Shown here in pieces: positions 1 through 9,664 of a stretch of DNA of 64,000 nucleotides. Below the pieces are notes generated by a model that worked only from the letters and a program-made list of their open reading frames with translations, was not told where the DNA came from and made no database searches. The DNA is from Diadema setosum (Eukaryota > Echinodermata > Echinoidea > Diadematoida > Diadematidae): NCBI RefSeq assembly GCF_964275005.1, contig NC_092702.1:32092726-32156725 (forward strand), given 5' to 3'. Both the position numbers and the translations under genes were made by a program. The first letter of the stretch is position 1, and each line of letters opens with the position of its first letter.

Positions 1-223
1 TGTGTTTTATTGGGTGAATTCATGTCATATTTATGACATTGATTTCAACTTATTTGCAAATATCTATTAATTATGATATAGTATTCGTATAAGATTTGAG
101 CAATTTTAGTGACGTCGCACCAGTTAAAAAGACAACAAATCATTTATGGATACTCTACTTGATACAACAGTATGCACTTCCAATGAATTTTAGTGCAGAG
201 CTGAATCAAATTAACATGTGCAA

Positions 224-440
224 TACACACACGCACGCACACGCACACACACACACACACACACAAATGCACGCCCACACACATACACATACACATACAC
301 GCACACACACACACACACACACATACACATACACATACACATACACGTACACGTACACGTATACATACACATACACATACACACACACACATACACAAAG
401 AGTATACACATACATATACACATACACATACTCACACTCA
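224..440. repeat. (CA)n / (CATACA)n microsatellite
   Basis: Pure and interrupted CA dinucleotides grade into ACATACAC units. Open frames through it encode only His-Thr or Tyr-Thr repeats and are not genes. Confidence 0.95.
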
Positions 441-852
441 AATGGTGTCAACTTGCTGTTGTTAACTCTCTCGCTAATTATCATTGTTATCTGGGCATAA
501 CTCGTTGTCATCTCAGAAATTACTTTGAAATAATCGCTGAAAGCGTCACAACCAAGGAAACCAAAAGCTATTAAGTATTGGGACCTTGTGAATGTAAATG
601 ACTTTACTCTGTCTCGCTATCAGATTTAACATTATGTAATTTCAAATGTATAAAAAGTATAACGTATTTCTTTTTTTAAAAACGTTTTTGCATGACATTC
701 TATATCCAAGATACACCTTATGCAGTTTGTTCCTAAACATTCTCCAAAACTCATGCACGTACACACAGATATCTTATTTATGTCCTCCCAACATACGTAA
801 CTTGTGTGAATTTTGGCAGAGCGCGGGAAATGTTCTCTTTCTCGTGTCAACA
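441..852. other. Non-coding stretch of T-box intron 1
   Basis: AT-rich sequence with no recognisable gene, splice-bounded exon or repeat. It lies in what should be the first intron of the minus-strand T-box gene. Confidence 0.5.
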
Positions 853-970
853 CGGTTACAGGTCGTTATTCCGAAGGTTCTTTAATCTAAAATATGAAAT
901 AAAGCTCCTTATTTCGAATGTTTGCACATCCAACAACGAAATATGGTTTGTGATTCCAAAGGTTCAACAT
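853..970. repeat. Fragment of the TTATTCCGAAGG inverted-repeat family
   Basis: It begins GGTTACAGGTCGTTATTCCG, matching the ends of the fuller copy at 45051-45331. It then degrades through related words (ATTTCGAATG, GATTCCAAAGGTTC). Confidence 0.6.
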
Positions 971-975
971 ATATA

Positions 976-2320
976 CACTGAGCAAAAAAAGAAAGTAAAC
1001 ACTTTTTCGAGTTCATATTTTTCATAGAAGACTTTGATGAAAATCAATGTATTATATACCATATTAAAGGTAATTTGATTGCCTCAAACTATGGTTAATA
1101 CAAAAGGAAATTTTACGCATGAATGAACACATTCGTTTTTGTCCTCCAAAGCACAAAATTAAAATTGCAAAAATTGACATGTTGCCTTTCATTTGCAAAT
1201 GCCCTTCACGATAACAATGACAACAAAAGACCAGTTTAACACAATGAGAGACCTGAATGAAATAGCAAAAATCAATTTTTGTTCTCTTTATCTCTTTATA
1301 ACCTCCAACAAAAACAAAGTGGGAAACTAAAGGGGAAAATAAGAATTTTCTGTCAACTCAAACTTCACATGATACAGGGAGTAATATGCCTAAAATGGTT
1401 AAAGGGTGTGTACAGTTCGGGTCGAGGTGAGGATTTAGCTTTTAACGTTTTGCGAGATATTCAGAAACCATTCTATGAGATGTCAAGGAGCATGCAGTTC
1501 TAAGGGGAATCAAAAGTTTATTCGATGAAAATCGGCTTTGAAATGGCTGAGATATCCAAAAACAAGGTGAAACAAAGAGATCCTAATAAAGTTGTGGCAT
1601 GTCGCCTTTTATTATTAGCACTTTTTTTTTTTGGGATATCTCAGCCATTTGAAAACCAATTTTCATCAAATAAACGTTGAATCCTTCTTAAAATTACATG
1701 CTCTTTCATATTTCATAAGAGGCTTTTCATTATCTCACTTAGAAATGTTCAAAACATGAATCCCCACCTCAGCCAGTACTGTACAGTCCCTTTAAATGAA
1801 CAGAATCTTTTTTTTTTATTTCATTCTTTTATTTTTTTGAGAATTCATTAGACAAATTCAAGAATCAAACATTATTGACAATTTTCTAATTTGAAAAAAA
1901 GAAACAACTAAAATTTCCGCTATTTTTATTAATTATTGTTTCTTCCCTTATTTCATTTGTATTTAGATTTGACAGAAGTTTCTTCATTCTCCTCCATCGT
2001 TTTTAGCCTTCATTGATCTTTTGGGCTTTAAACATATCATAGAGATCATAGGTTTATTTTTGCAACTTAATTAATGTTGCTTTTTTGTGAAATTTGTTGT
2101 TTGTTCTCATCGTTATACGGAAGAGCGCCTACGCATGAATGACAACTTGCTCAGTTTTGCAATTTTTCCTTTTCTGCCCTTGAAGAGAAAAACAAAGGTG
2201 TTCACTCATGTGTAAAGTTTTCCTTTTTGTTGACCTACCGGATTGATAGCCAATTAAATTATCTTCAATATGGCGTATAATACATGAACTTTTAGCCAAA
2301 TCTCTTTATGAGAAATATGG
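976..2320. mobile_element. Long inverted-repeat element, arms about 220 bp
   Basis: The left arm (about 1020-1235) and the reverse complement of about 2095-2318 align by eye along their length. Shared words include TGTATTATA, CCATATT, TGAACAC and ATAACRATGA. The left outer edge, from 976, reads CACTGAGCAAAAAAAGAAAG. The same terminus recurs inverted at 6515-6552. The interior has no transposase frame, and a separate hairpin MITE is inserted at 1399-1795. It is probably a non-autonomous DNA transposon. The superfamily is unknown and the right terminus was not found. Confidence 0.6.
1399..1795. mobile_element. TTAA hairpin MITE, family A, copy 1
   Basis: A foldback element starting TTAA-AGGGTGTGTACAG and ending CTGTACAGTCCCT-TTAA. 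The two halves are imperfect inverted copies (GGCTGAGATATCC in the left half, GGATATCTCAGCC in the right). There is no coding capacity. The TTAA on both sides suggests piggyBac-type mobilisation. This copy is nested in the 976-2320 element. Confidence 0.8.
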
Positions 2321-2325
2321 TTCTA

Positions 2326-2640
2326 GGACTGCTCCCCCGGAGGACAACTCCCCCGGAGACTACTCCCACCTGACAACTCCCCCGGAGGACGTCTTCCCCG
2401 GAGGACAACTCCCCCGGAGGACTAGTCCCCCGGAGGACTAGTCCCCCGGAGGACTACTCCCCCGGAGGACTACTCCCCCGGAGGACCACTCCCCCCGGAG
2501 GACCACTCCCCCGGAGGACCACTCCCCCGGAGGACCACTCCCGCGGAGGACCACTCCCCCGGAAGACCACTCCCCCGGAGGATCACTCCCCCGGACGACA
2601 ACTCCCCGGATGCCCAATCCCCTGGTTGACCACCCCCACC
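2326..2640. repeat. 16-bp minisatellite (CCGGAGGACNACTCCC)
   Basis: About 19 head-to-tail units of 16 bp, with variable bases at the centre (ACTAC, ACCAC, ACAAC). A distinctive variant block near 2360-2400 contains TCCCACCTGACAACT followed by GGACGTCTTCCCC. The same block order occurs inverted at 6400-6495. The open frame across it is a by-product of the repeat. Confidence 0.9.
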
Positions 2641-2865
2641 ACTTTTCATGAAAGAATGCGCTTTAAATACATGTTGACGCTGATCTTTCAAGAGTGACAG
2701 AGTTAACTTTAAGTTTTTGTTAACGTAGCTTAATTCATCTATTCATTTGCTTATTCATTCATTTTTATAATGATAATTTAGCTTCAGCTAAGTACGCGTT
2801 AATTTATTTCAGAAATAATGCAAAAATAGAGGTTCGGCATCACAAAATTCAGCCGTAAGGCTTGT

Positions 2866-3350
2866 AACACGCACAAGGAAATTTGATGATATAACTCCTA
2901 CTTTCCGTAGTCTTCATTGGTTGCCCATAAGGGCTCGTATCAGGTTCAAGATTTTGACCCTTGTATTCAAATGTTTTCATGGAAATGCTCCTGCTTATCT
3001 CAGTGAACTCATCAAGCCATATCATCCTGGTCGTAATCTACGCTCAAAAAAAAAAAAAAAAATCTCCTCTCTGAAATAAGTGTCAAATCTAAGACATTTG
3101 GTGATAGGGCTTTTGGAAAAATGGCACCCTCACTATGGAACAATCTCCCTCTCAGTATGAGATCCATTACAGATTTTGATAAATTCAAATCTGTGTTAAA
3201 AACTCACCTTTTTGATAACTGTTGATTACAAGTCATGTTTGAATAGAGTAATATGTGACAGATTTTGTTTTCATTAATTTTGTGCACGCATAGATCTTAT
3301 GGTATTATGCGTTCTAAGAACTGATTATTATTATTATCATTATTATTATT
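2866..3350 (+). mobile_element. 3' end of a CR1/L2-like non-LTR retrotransposon
   Basis: A broken frame encodes the tail that follows reverse transcriptase in many animal non-LTR elements. It includes FDDITPTFRSLHWLPIRAR, then LTLVFKCFHGNAPAYLSELI. After an A-tract insertion it continues with FGDRAFGKMAPSLWNNLPL and FKSVLKTHLFDNC, then a stop. An (ATT)n tail follows at about 3326-3352, as expected for a 3' end. The element is 5'-truncated and inactive. The clade is inferred from these motifs. Confidence 0.8.
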
Positions 3351-3384
3351 ATTATTCTGTAAAACTAAGGGGGTCACCTCGTCC

Positions 3385-3773
3385 TTAAAGGGATCGTATA
3401 GTTTGGTTGAGACCTAATTTCAAGTTTCTAACACTTTTTGGTGAAATAATGAGAAACCTCTTATGAAATATGAAAGAGCATGTAATTCCATGAGGAATTC
3501 AACATTTATTTGATGAAAATTGGTTTTGAAATGGCTGAGATATCCAAAACAGAGCGATTCTTATAAAGTGTGGGACCCACCTTTTATTACGATCTCTTTG
3601 TTTTACTTTGTTTTTGTATGTTTCAGTCATTTCAAACCCGATTTTCATCAAATAAACTTTGAATTCCTCTTAAAATGGTATGCTCTGTACTATTTCATAA
3701 GGGTTTTCTTGGTATCTCGCAAAAAGTTAAAAGCCCAATTCTCATCTCCACCAATACTGTACTATCCCTTTAA
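3385..3773. mobile_element. TTAA hairpin MITE, family A, copy 2
   Basis: Bounded by TTAA-AGGGATCG on the left and CTATCCCT-TTAA on the right. The halves are foldback copies joined near the AAAGTGTGGGACCCACCTTT centre. The open frame inside it is incidental. Confidence 0.85.
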
Positions 3774-4333
3774 TTCCCAAATTCCCATCAGCTGTCCATC
3801 TTATTAATGCGCTTTTAGAAATCATATCTAATTTCTTATCATTTAGTCTCGAAAATATAAATCTCATTCACAAAAACTGTCAACGTGAAAAAATATATCA
3901 CACAATAATAACGTCACTGTAATGTTATATTTCTGAAATAAGTTTCTTCCTTCCTTTTACATCTAGAGGAAGGTGATATGTTCCACAAACCATGCGTTCT
4001 TTTGAAGACTTTTACAATATAGGTTTGAATGTTATCGCATATGTGTCTTTTTTGTCTTTGAGACACCTTAGTAATTGGTAAACTTTCCTTCTATTTATTA
4101 TGATATTACGTTATGAATAACTGATGGCCGGCAAGGAACCAAAGTCAACGAAATAAAAGTCATTGTGGGAGCGACGGAGCGAACGAGTTTTTTTTTTTTC
4201 TTGCATTTTTGCAGTCTAAACTTGCTCGTTCTCGCTTTATTATATCCATGATATCCGAGTTTATTGCACGTTGATATTCATCTTAAATTGGTGTAGAAAG
4301 AAAACAAGAGGGGAGGGGGGGGGGGGGCTAGAC
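3774..4333. other. Non-coding intron sequence
   Basis: AT-rich, with T and G homopolymer runs (4188-4200, 4315-4327). No gene signal seen. Confidence 0.5.
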
Positions 4334-5294
4334 GCTCACCCGAGTATCACAGTCACCACATCCACATGACATATTCTGACGCAATTTCCCTGTAAATTAA
4401 AGCCACTTATCCATTTTTCTAGGAGGAGCCCCCCCCCCCCCCCCCCTTGGGCCACATACCCAATAAAACTGACTCTGGGTCTCTATCCCATAAGAATGAT
4501 CCCACCAACCTAGGGTGAAATCTGCACACTGGTTCTGAAGAAGATGAAAATGGAATTCACCCCTCCCCCACTTTCACCCATCTTTAGTGGCCCGGTTCCC
4601 CAAGGGGATTCTCCTAGGTATTGCCGTGAACAACACATATTCTTTATCTATAAGGTATCTACATAAAACATATCTTGATTATGATGCTTTTGGGTCTAAA
4701 GAAAAAGATTTCTCATTTTAAGGGAGGGGGGGGGGGGGTGGCTACCCCCGGCCCCCTGGGGACCACATGACACACACAAACAACTTTGGGACCCCATCCC
4801 CTAAGGATGTTCCCAGTAAGTTTGGTTAAAATCTGCCCACTGGTTCTAAAGAAGAAGAAAAATGTGTTTTTCCCAATGCCATCCCCCCCCCCCCGAGCTC
4901 CAAGGGGGCTATCCAATTCAGGTACTATGCCATGACCTATATTCTTCACCTATAAATGTATGCACATACAATATATCTTGACTGTAATGCTTTTGGGTTA
5001 ATCTACACAAAACATATCTTCACTGTAGGCCTACCTCTTTTGGGTCCGGAGAAGATTTGTTTCTTTTTTTTTTTTAAAGTTTACCCCCCTTTTCCCCCTT
5101 AGGGGCCCTGGGGTTACATGCTCCACATGAATGACTTTGAGTCCCTGCCCTCTCAGGATGATTTCCACCAAGTTTTGTTAAAATCTGCCCACCGATTCTG
5201 GAGAAGAAGATGAAAAAGATTACGCACGACGGACGAAAGACGACGGACGAAAAGCGATGGCAATAGTTCACTTGAGCCTTCAGCTCGGGTGAGC
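4334..5294. mobile_element. Repeat bounded by GCTCACCCGAG, three internal units
   Basis: Eleven-base inverted ends, GCTCACCCGAG at 4334 and CTCGGGTGAGC at 5284, bracket about 960 bp. Inside are three diverged units of roughly 300 bp. Each contains a version of AAAATCTGCCCACYGRTTCT followed by GAAGAAGATGAAAA. The last unit runs into ACGACGGACGAAAG repeats. This type of G/C-tract repeat is common in marine invertebrates (from memory). No protein is encoded. Confidence 0.7.
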
Positions 5295-5414
5295 CAAAAA
5301 ATCATTCTGACGGGGGGGGGGGGGGGGACATTTGCCTCCTATTCAGCCCCCTCCCCACGATGCCGCCATTGCTAGGCACGCGTTTTAGCGGGAATAGCCG
5401 AAGACAGCCCTGAC

Positions 5415-5586
5415 CAGTGGCGACTCCGGGGGGGGGGGGGGAGGGCGAATCGGCCGCCCCCTTTTTCTGTTTGATGACTTTTTTTTTTTTTTTTTTTTTT
5501 TAAAGTCATCACGCAAATTTAGTCATCAAAAAAGATTCGGCCGAATTTTCGGCCCCCCTTTTTGGAAATCCTGGATCCGCCAGTGC
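5415..5586. mobile_element. Short hAT-like MITE (CAGTGGCG ends)
   Basis: The left end CAGTGGCGACTCC and the reverse complement of the right end (CACTGGCGGATCCAGG) form a degenerate inverted repeat around a poly(T)/poly(G) core. The CAGTGGCG terminus suggests a hAT-type non-autonomous element. No clear 8-bp duplication was found. Confidence 0.55.
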
Positions 5587-6399
5587 TGACGTTGTTCTTG
5601 TATGCAAGCCTATTTAGGCCTATTGTGCATTCATCTCGTCCCTCCTCGCGGGACCATGAAGCCAGCCAAAGTTTTTTTTTTTTTAAGTAAACTCGAATTA
5701 TCCCATCTTTGTGGCTGAGAGATTTGTGTTGGCCGTGCGGGTGTGCTTTCCCAGCGCTGTTGGAAGATATTACCATTTTACACGTTCAAGTCTCTTCAGG
5801 AACAAAATATTCAATCTTTTTTTCTGTCGATTATTTCTCCGACATTAAGAATTGTAAATGATGTTCAGACAAATTCACAGTCAACATAACAAACGAAAAT
5901 TGCAAACTAACATTACTGACAGTGACACACAGGATAGTATAACTATCATAAGAATCTAAGATGAAAATCATGACCTTATGAAAAAGGTACTTCTATTAAC
6001 ACATTCCTTATCATAATCATGAATTGCAAAACGAAAAAGAAAATCATCAAAGAAAGGACTTCTTAAAATGAAACAAAATAAAATAATGAAGTAAAACAGG
6101 TACATGCTGAGGAATGAACTCCGTTTCCCCTCAAAAGCGTATTTCCGCCAATGTGTTTAACTCTTCAGTAACTTTCAGTAATAAAGTGGACCTGCGCTTC
6201 TACCTTTTTTGGACATTACATGTAGCGTGTATAATGGTTAAACTTTGTGCTGAGATTTCAAAAACTTTGCTATAGAGACGGACGTGTCTTAAAGGTAACG
6301 TCAATTTTAAGCAGGCTTTTATATTGATAGAATAACGTTTGTACACAGATGAATTGAGTTTTAATTTCAAGGACAACAAATCCCTGTTCAGTATAGGAT
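5587..6399. other. Non-coding intron sequence
   Basis: No coding, RNA-gene or repeat structure recognised. Confidence 0.5.
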
Positions 6400-6555
6400 T
6401 TTCCCCGGGAGACGTCCCCGGGGCAGTTGTCAGGTGGGAGTTGTCCTCCGGGGGAGTGGTCCTCCGGGGGAGTAGTCCTCCGGGGGAGTTGTCCTGATAC
6501 GGAGAAGTATAATTTTGAAAAAGTGTTTACTTTCTTTTTTGCTGAGTGTATATAG
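6400..6555 (-). repeat. Inverted second copy of the 16-bp minisatellite plus element terminus
   Basis: About six units of the GGAGGAC/CTCCCCC repeat, read on the minus strand, sit at 6400-6495. They include the same variant block as 2360-2400. They are followed by a match to the terminus seen at 976 (plus strand: AAAAGTGTTTACTTTC, then TTTTTTGCTGAGTG). This links the minisatellite and the terminus as parts of one repeat family. Confidence 0.75.
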
Positions 6556-6556
6556 A

Positions 6557-6607
<51 letters not shown>

Positions 6608-6610
6608 TAT
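6556..6610. repeat. (TA)n microsatellite
   Basis: More than 20 TA dinucleotides with slight interruptions at the edges. It abuts the preceding transposon terminus. Confidence 0.95.
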
Positions 6611-7545
6611 AATATTTATACTTAATTCGGATAAGTAAACCTTGTTTTTTTGTTTTTTTAACGAACACTAAGAATAACGAACCTATGTCATTAAAGTTTT
6701 CGAAGATTACAATCAGGCACTTAAAAGAACAAAATCCTCGAATGAGTTACCAACTATCATCAAAGAGTGTCCAACACTCACATTTTAACGTAAATATAGA
6801 ATGTTTTTAACCCAAAGCGCAATTGACTAATCCTCGTAATAATTCGCACTTTTTTGTTGTGTTGTCCTTTCTTCTTTGCTTCTTAGTGTATGTTTCTTAA
6901 CCTGTACAGTTGTACTCTGTAATGTATTTCTCTTTTGCTTGCAACTTGCATCCTTACTCATTCGTAAGGGAATCGGCCTCGATAGGTCTCATATGGCCTT
7001 TTCTGATTCCCTCATATTTTTTGTTAACTTTCTTCTGTTTTCCCTGTAAATGGGATGTGCAATATGTGTAGGTGAACTTGCGTATGCTTTTTAACATGTG
7101 AAAGGAATTTGAAAAAAAAATCGCGTCAACGAACCTTAGGAATAAAGAACTTTGTTTCATTTTAGGAATTACGAAAATTCGGAATGAGGAACTTTATTTC
7201 ATTGTAGGAATCATTACAATATACAATCACTGTGGGAACGAATCTTCGAAATAATGACCATCACCCGACAACATTGTTGAGGCTCTCCACACACCGCGAC
7301 ACGTTCCGCCCCTCCCAGAAGGATCACATTACCACAGTCACTATCGCTCTTATCATGATTATTGTTATTACCGTAATAGTCTTCGTTCTCATAGAACTAT
7401 GTCTGGAAAAGTGTTTTTCGATTTTATATTCCCATAATGAGTTTGTAAAAACTCATGTAACTATAAGGTTCCTCGGTTTCGCTCTTTGGGTATTTTTTTA
7501 TTTTATTTTATTTATTTTTTTTTTACAATAAACAATAATCCTTGC
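6611..7545. other. T-box intron sequence with TTATTCCG-family debris
   Basis: Short words of the TTATTCCGAAGG family recur (AGAATAACGAACC near 6672, ACGAACCTTAGGAATAA near 7129, ACGAATCTTCGAAATAATG near 7238). No T-box exon encoding the expected RMFP continuation was found on the minus strand. Confidence 0.5.
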
Positions 7546-7549
7546 TTAC

Positions 7550-8325
7550 CTTCCAGATCTGTTGATGATCATTTCTGTTTCGTATTCGCTGAATTTTCTC
7601 CACATGGCCGAGTTCGCCAACGATACTGATATTCCGTGAACGTTTACCGTGACTGGAGGTTCGTTGTCCATATCTCTTTCTCCAAAGAGTACGGACAGGT
7701 CGCTGCTCGTTCGATAAAAATTCAGGTTGCTATCACTCGACGTCGGTGCGCCGCCATAGATGTGGTCATTGCCTATGTCGAAGTCGCTGGTGACCCTTCG
7801 CATGCCGGAGCCGTCAAAGTTGACGTCGCTCATCGAATTCGTAGAAAACGTCGACGAAGACGAATAGATTGACGATGTCGATGATTTAAGCCCGTCGCGT
7901 CGCCATGACAACCTTGGCGAATTCAAATTGTTGAACGCATCATCCATATTGCAACTCGGAGGTCCCGCACAAGGAGAGGACAGCATGTTTAAACCTTCGT
8001 TGTCCTTTTCTTCGTCAGTCTGATCACATTTTTGGAACAGAGAGCTTGCCAAGAGCATTTGGTTATCCGAAAGTACACGTCTTGCAGATTTTTGCTGACA
8101 TTTTCTTTCATGAATATCTTGATGTGCTCGCTTGCCACTTGCCAGCGTCCGAAGAGAGTCCTCGTTCCCAAAGCCACTTTGAAAGCGGGATAGATATTGG
8201 GAGCCGATATCTGGAGGATTAGTGTGATAAATGAACGCCCTGAAATCTTCGCTATTACCAGAAACTGAACTGCCAGACAGCAATGATTCTATTGAAAACG
8301 CTTTCGATCGACTTGACATAGACAT
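7550..8325 (-). CDS. T-box transcription factor, first coding exon (3' partial)
   Basis: Start of a T-box family DNA-binding transcription factor. The exon runs from ATG at 8325 to the donor AAG|GTAAGC at 7550/7549. It gives 258 codons plus two bases (phase 2). Residues 10-16 are FSIESLL, an eh1-like motif; T-box proteins of the Tbx15/18/22 and Tbx20 groups carry similar Groucho-binding motifs near the N terminus. About residues 148-170 are serine-rich. From about residue 225 the T-box begins (ISVSLANSAMWRKF, then YETEMIINRSGR). Splicing after the SGR triplet, before an expected RMFP, matches the common first T-box intron of the family. The start is chosen as the first ATG; another ATG lies two codons later. 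The remaining exons are outside the window to the left. The subfamily cannot be fixed from this part. Confidence 0.82.
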
Positions 8326-9403
8326 TTTGGCTGCTTTTGTTTTTTATCTTTTCTTTTTTATTGTAAAAAAGGTAAATTGTAATCCGGAACAGTCTTAATC
8401 ACGCAACAGTAGACCAGGAGAATGAGGAGGTAGTTAAGTAGCAGGGGAGTCTCACTGTAGCCGAGTGGAAGACAAGCGATTCAGATTCCAGTTCTGAAGA
8501 CTTCTGCGCATGTACGTGAGAGTGAATCCCAAGAAACAAATTAGAATAAAGCTGACCAATGCTCGAGGAAGACTTACAAAATCGTGTTTTGTGTTGTTGT
8601 TTTTTTTTTGTGCAGGAGCAACAGTATTGCTCATCAGTGGTGCATTGTTGAATCGCAATATTTCACCTCCTCCCTGCTTGCTAATCGTTTTATTTCACAT
8701 ATTTTCATTTCATTTCTTTTCAAGTAATTTCAGTTGATTTCTCTATTTTATTTTATTTTGTTGTGTTTTGCAACTTTCTCACGAACACAGATTTATGAAG
8801 AAAAACATATTCAAGATATGAAAGAAGGATACATTTTGATATCGTGGTATAACATGACACACATAGACACAAGCTTGTCAAAATCAACGAGTAATTATAA
8901 CAAAAGTGTGTTTTCCAATGCGCTGCACTATTGTATGTATTCCCTTCTGTTCATGACAAGTTTGGTTTGTCATTTCTATTTCTGTTGCCGTCCTTACTTG
9001 TATCTAAGCCCATAGTACCGGACACATTTAGATGCTCTTACTGATTACACTGAAAAAAAATCTGATACAACGTTCCATTGACATGGATTATGTTGATTGT
9101 TGAAATTTACCAAATAATAACCTACTGCACTAAAATATCTGACTGCCAACTGTATTCCAATCGCATTATGATGAATGTACAGGATTCCCAGGAAGCTACA
9201 AAGCTTAGCTACAACTACAATATATTGCACGAAGTACATTATCAAAGGTATTTTGATGCTAGTTCAGCTGGTTTGAAGTTCATATCACGAAAGGTTAGAG
9301 AATTGTTGATTGTTTAGTAGCGAAGCATGAATAGCATCAGTGTGCAGAGAACGGTGACTACCCAAAACACGCGGTGCACACACACACACGTATACCCGTC
9401 TAC
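8326..9403. other. Upstream region of the T-box gene
   Basis: Should contain the 5'UTR and promoter. No TATA box or other element could be assigned. Small open frames here have no recognisable domains. Confidence 0.4.
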
Positions 9404-9664
9404 AATTTGAATTTGAATTTGAATTTGAATTTGAATGTGAATTTGAATTTGAATGTGAATTTGAATTTGAATGTGAATTTGAATTTGAATTTGAATTTGA
9501 GGATGCACAGATCCGAGGGTCTGAATTCAAGCTGCCCTCCGAAGGACGAAGTAATGAGTATGATGTGCCTGCTCAGGGACACAACCACAGTATAGCCATG
9601 GGGTTCGAACCAGTAGAGATCTTGTGATGACCAGTGTCTGGTCTCATATTCACTCAGCCACCTC
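9404..9664 (-). mobile_element. tRNA-derived SINE with (AATTTG)n tail
   Basis: Read on the minus strand from 9664, the sequence has a tRNA-like A box (GTGGCTGAGTGAA) and about 50 bp on a B box, GGTTCGAACCC (about 9611-9601). A non-tRNA body follows, then a (CAAATT)n hexamer tail lying at 9404-9500 on the plus strand. The order of pol III promoter, body and simple-repeat tail is typical of a SINE. It does not fold as an intact tRNA. Confidence 0.75.

Noticed and set aside
96..574. Several His-Thr and Cys-Val open frames on both strands
   Set aside because: These are translations of the (CA)n microsatellite.
2326..2640. Regular repeats considered as a CRISPR-like array
   Set aside because: Units of 16 bp are contiguous with no unique spacers, and the genome is eukaryotic. 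It is a minisatellite.
7636..7872. 78-codon plus-strand frame opposite the T-box exon
   Set aside because: It is antisense to a supported coding exon, arginine-rich because of the opposite serine codons, and has no domain.
9600..9664. Possible tRNA gene on the minus strand
   Set aside because: A and B boxes are present but acceptor and anticodon stems do not pair convincingly, and a SINE body and hexamer tail follow.
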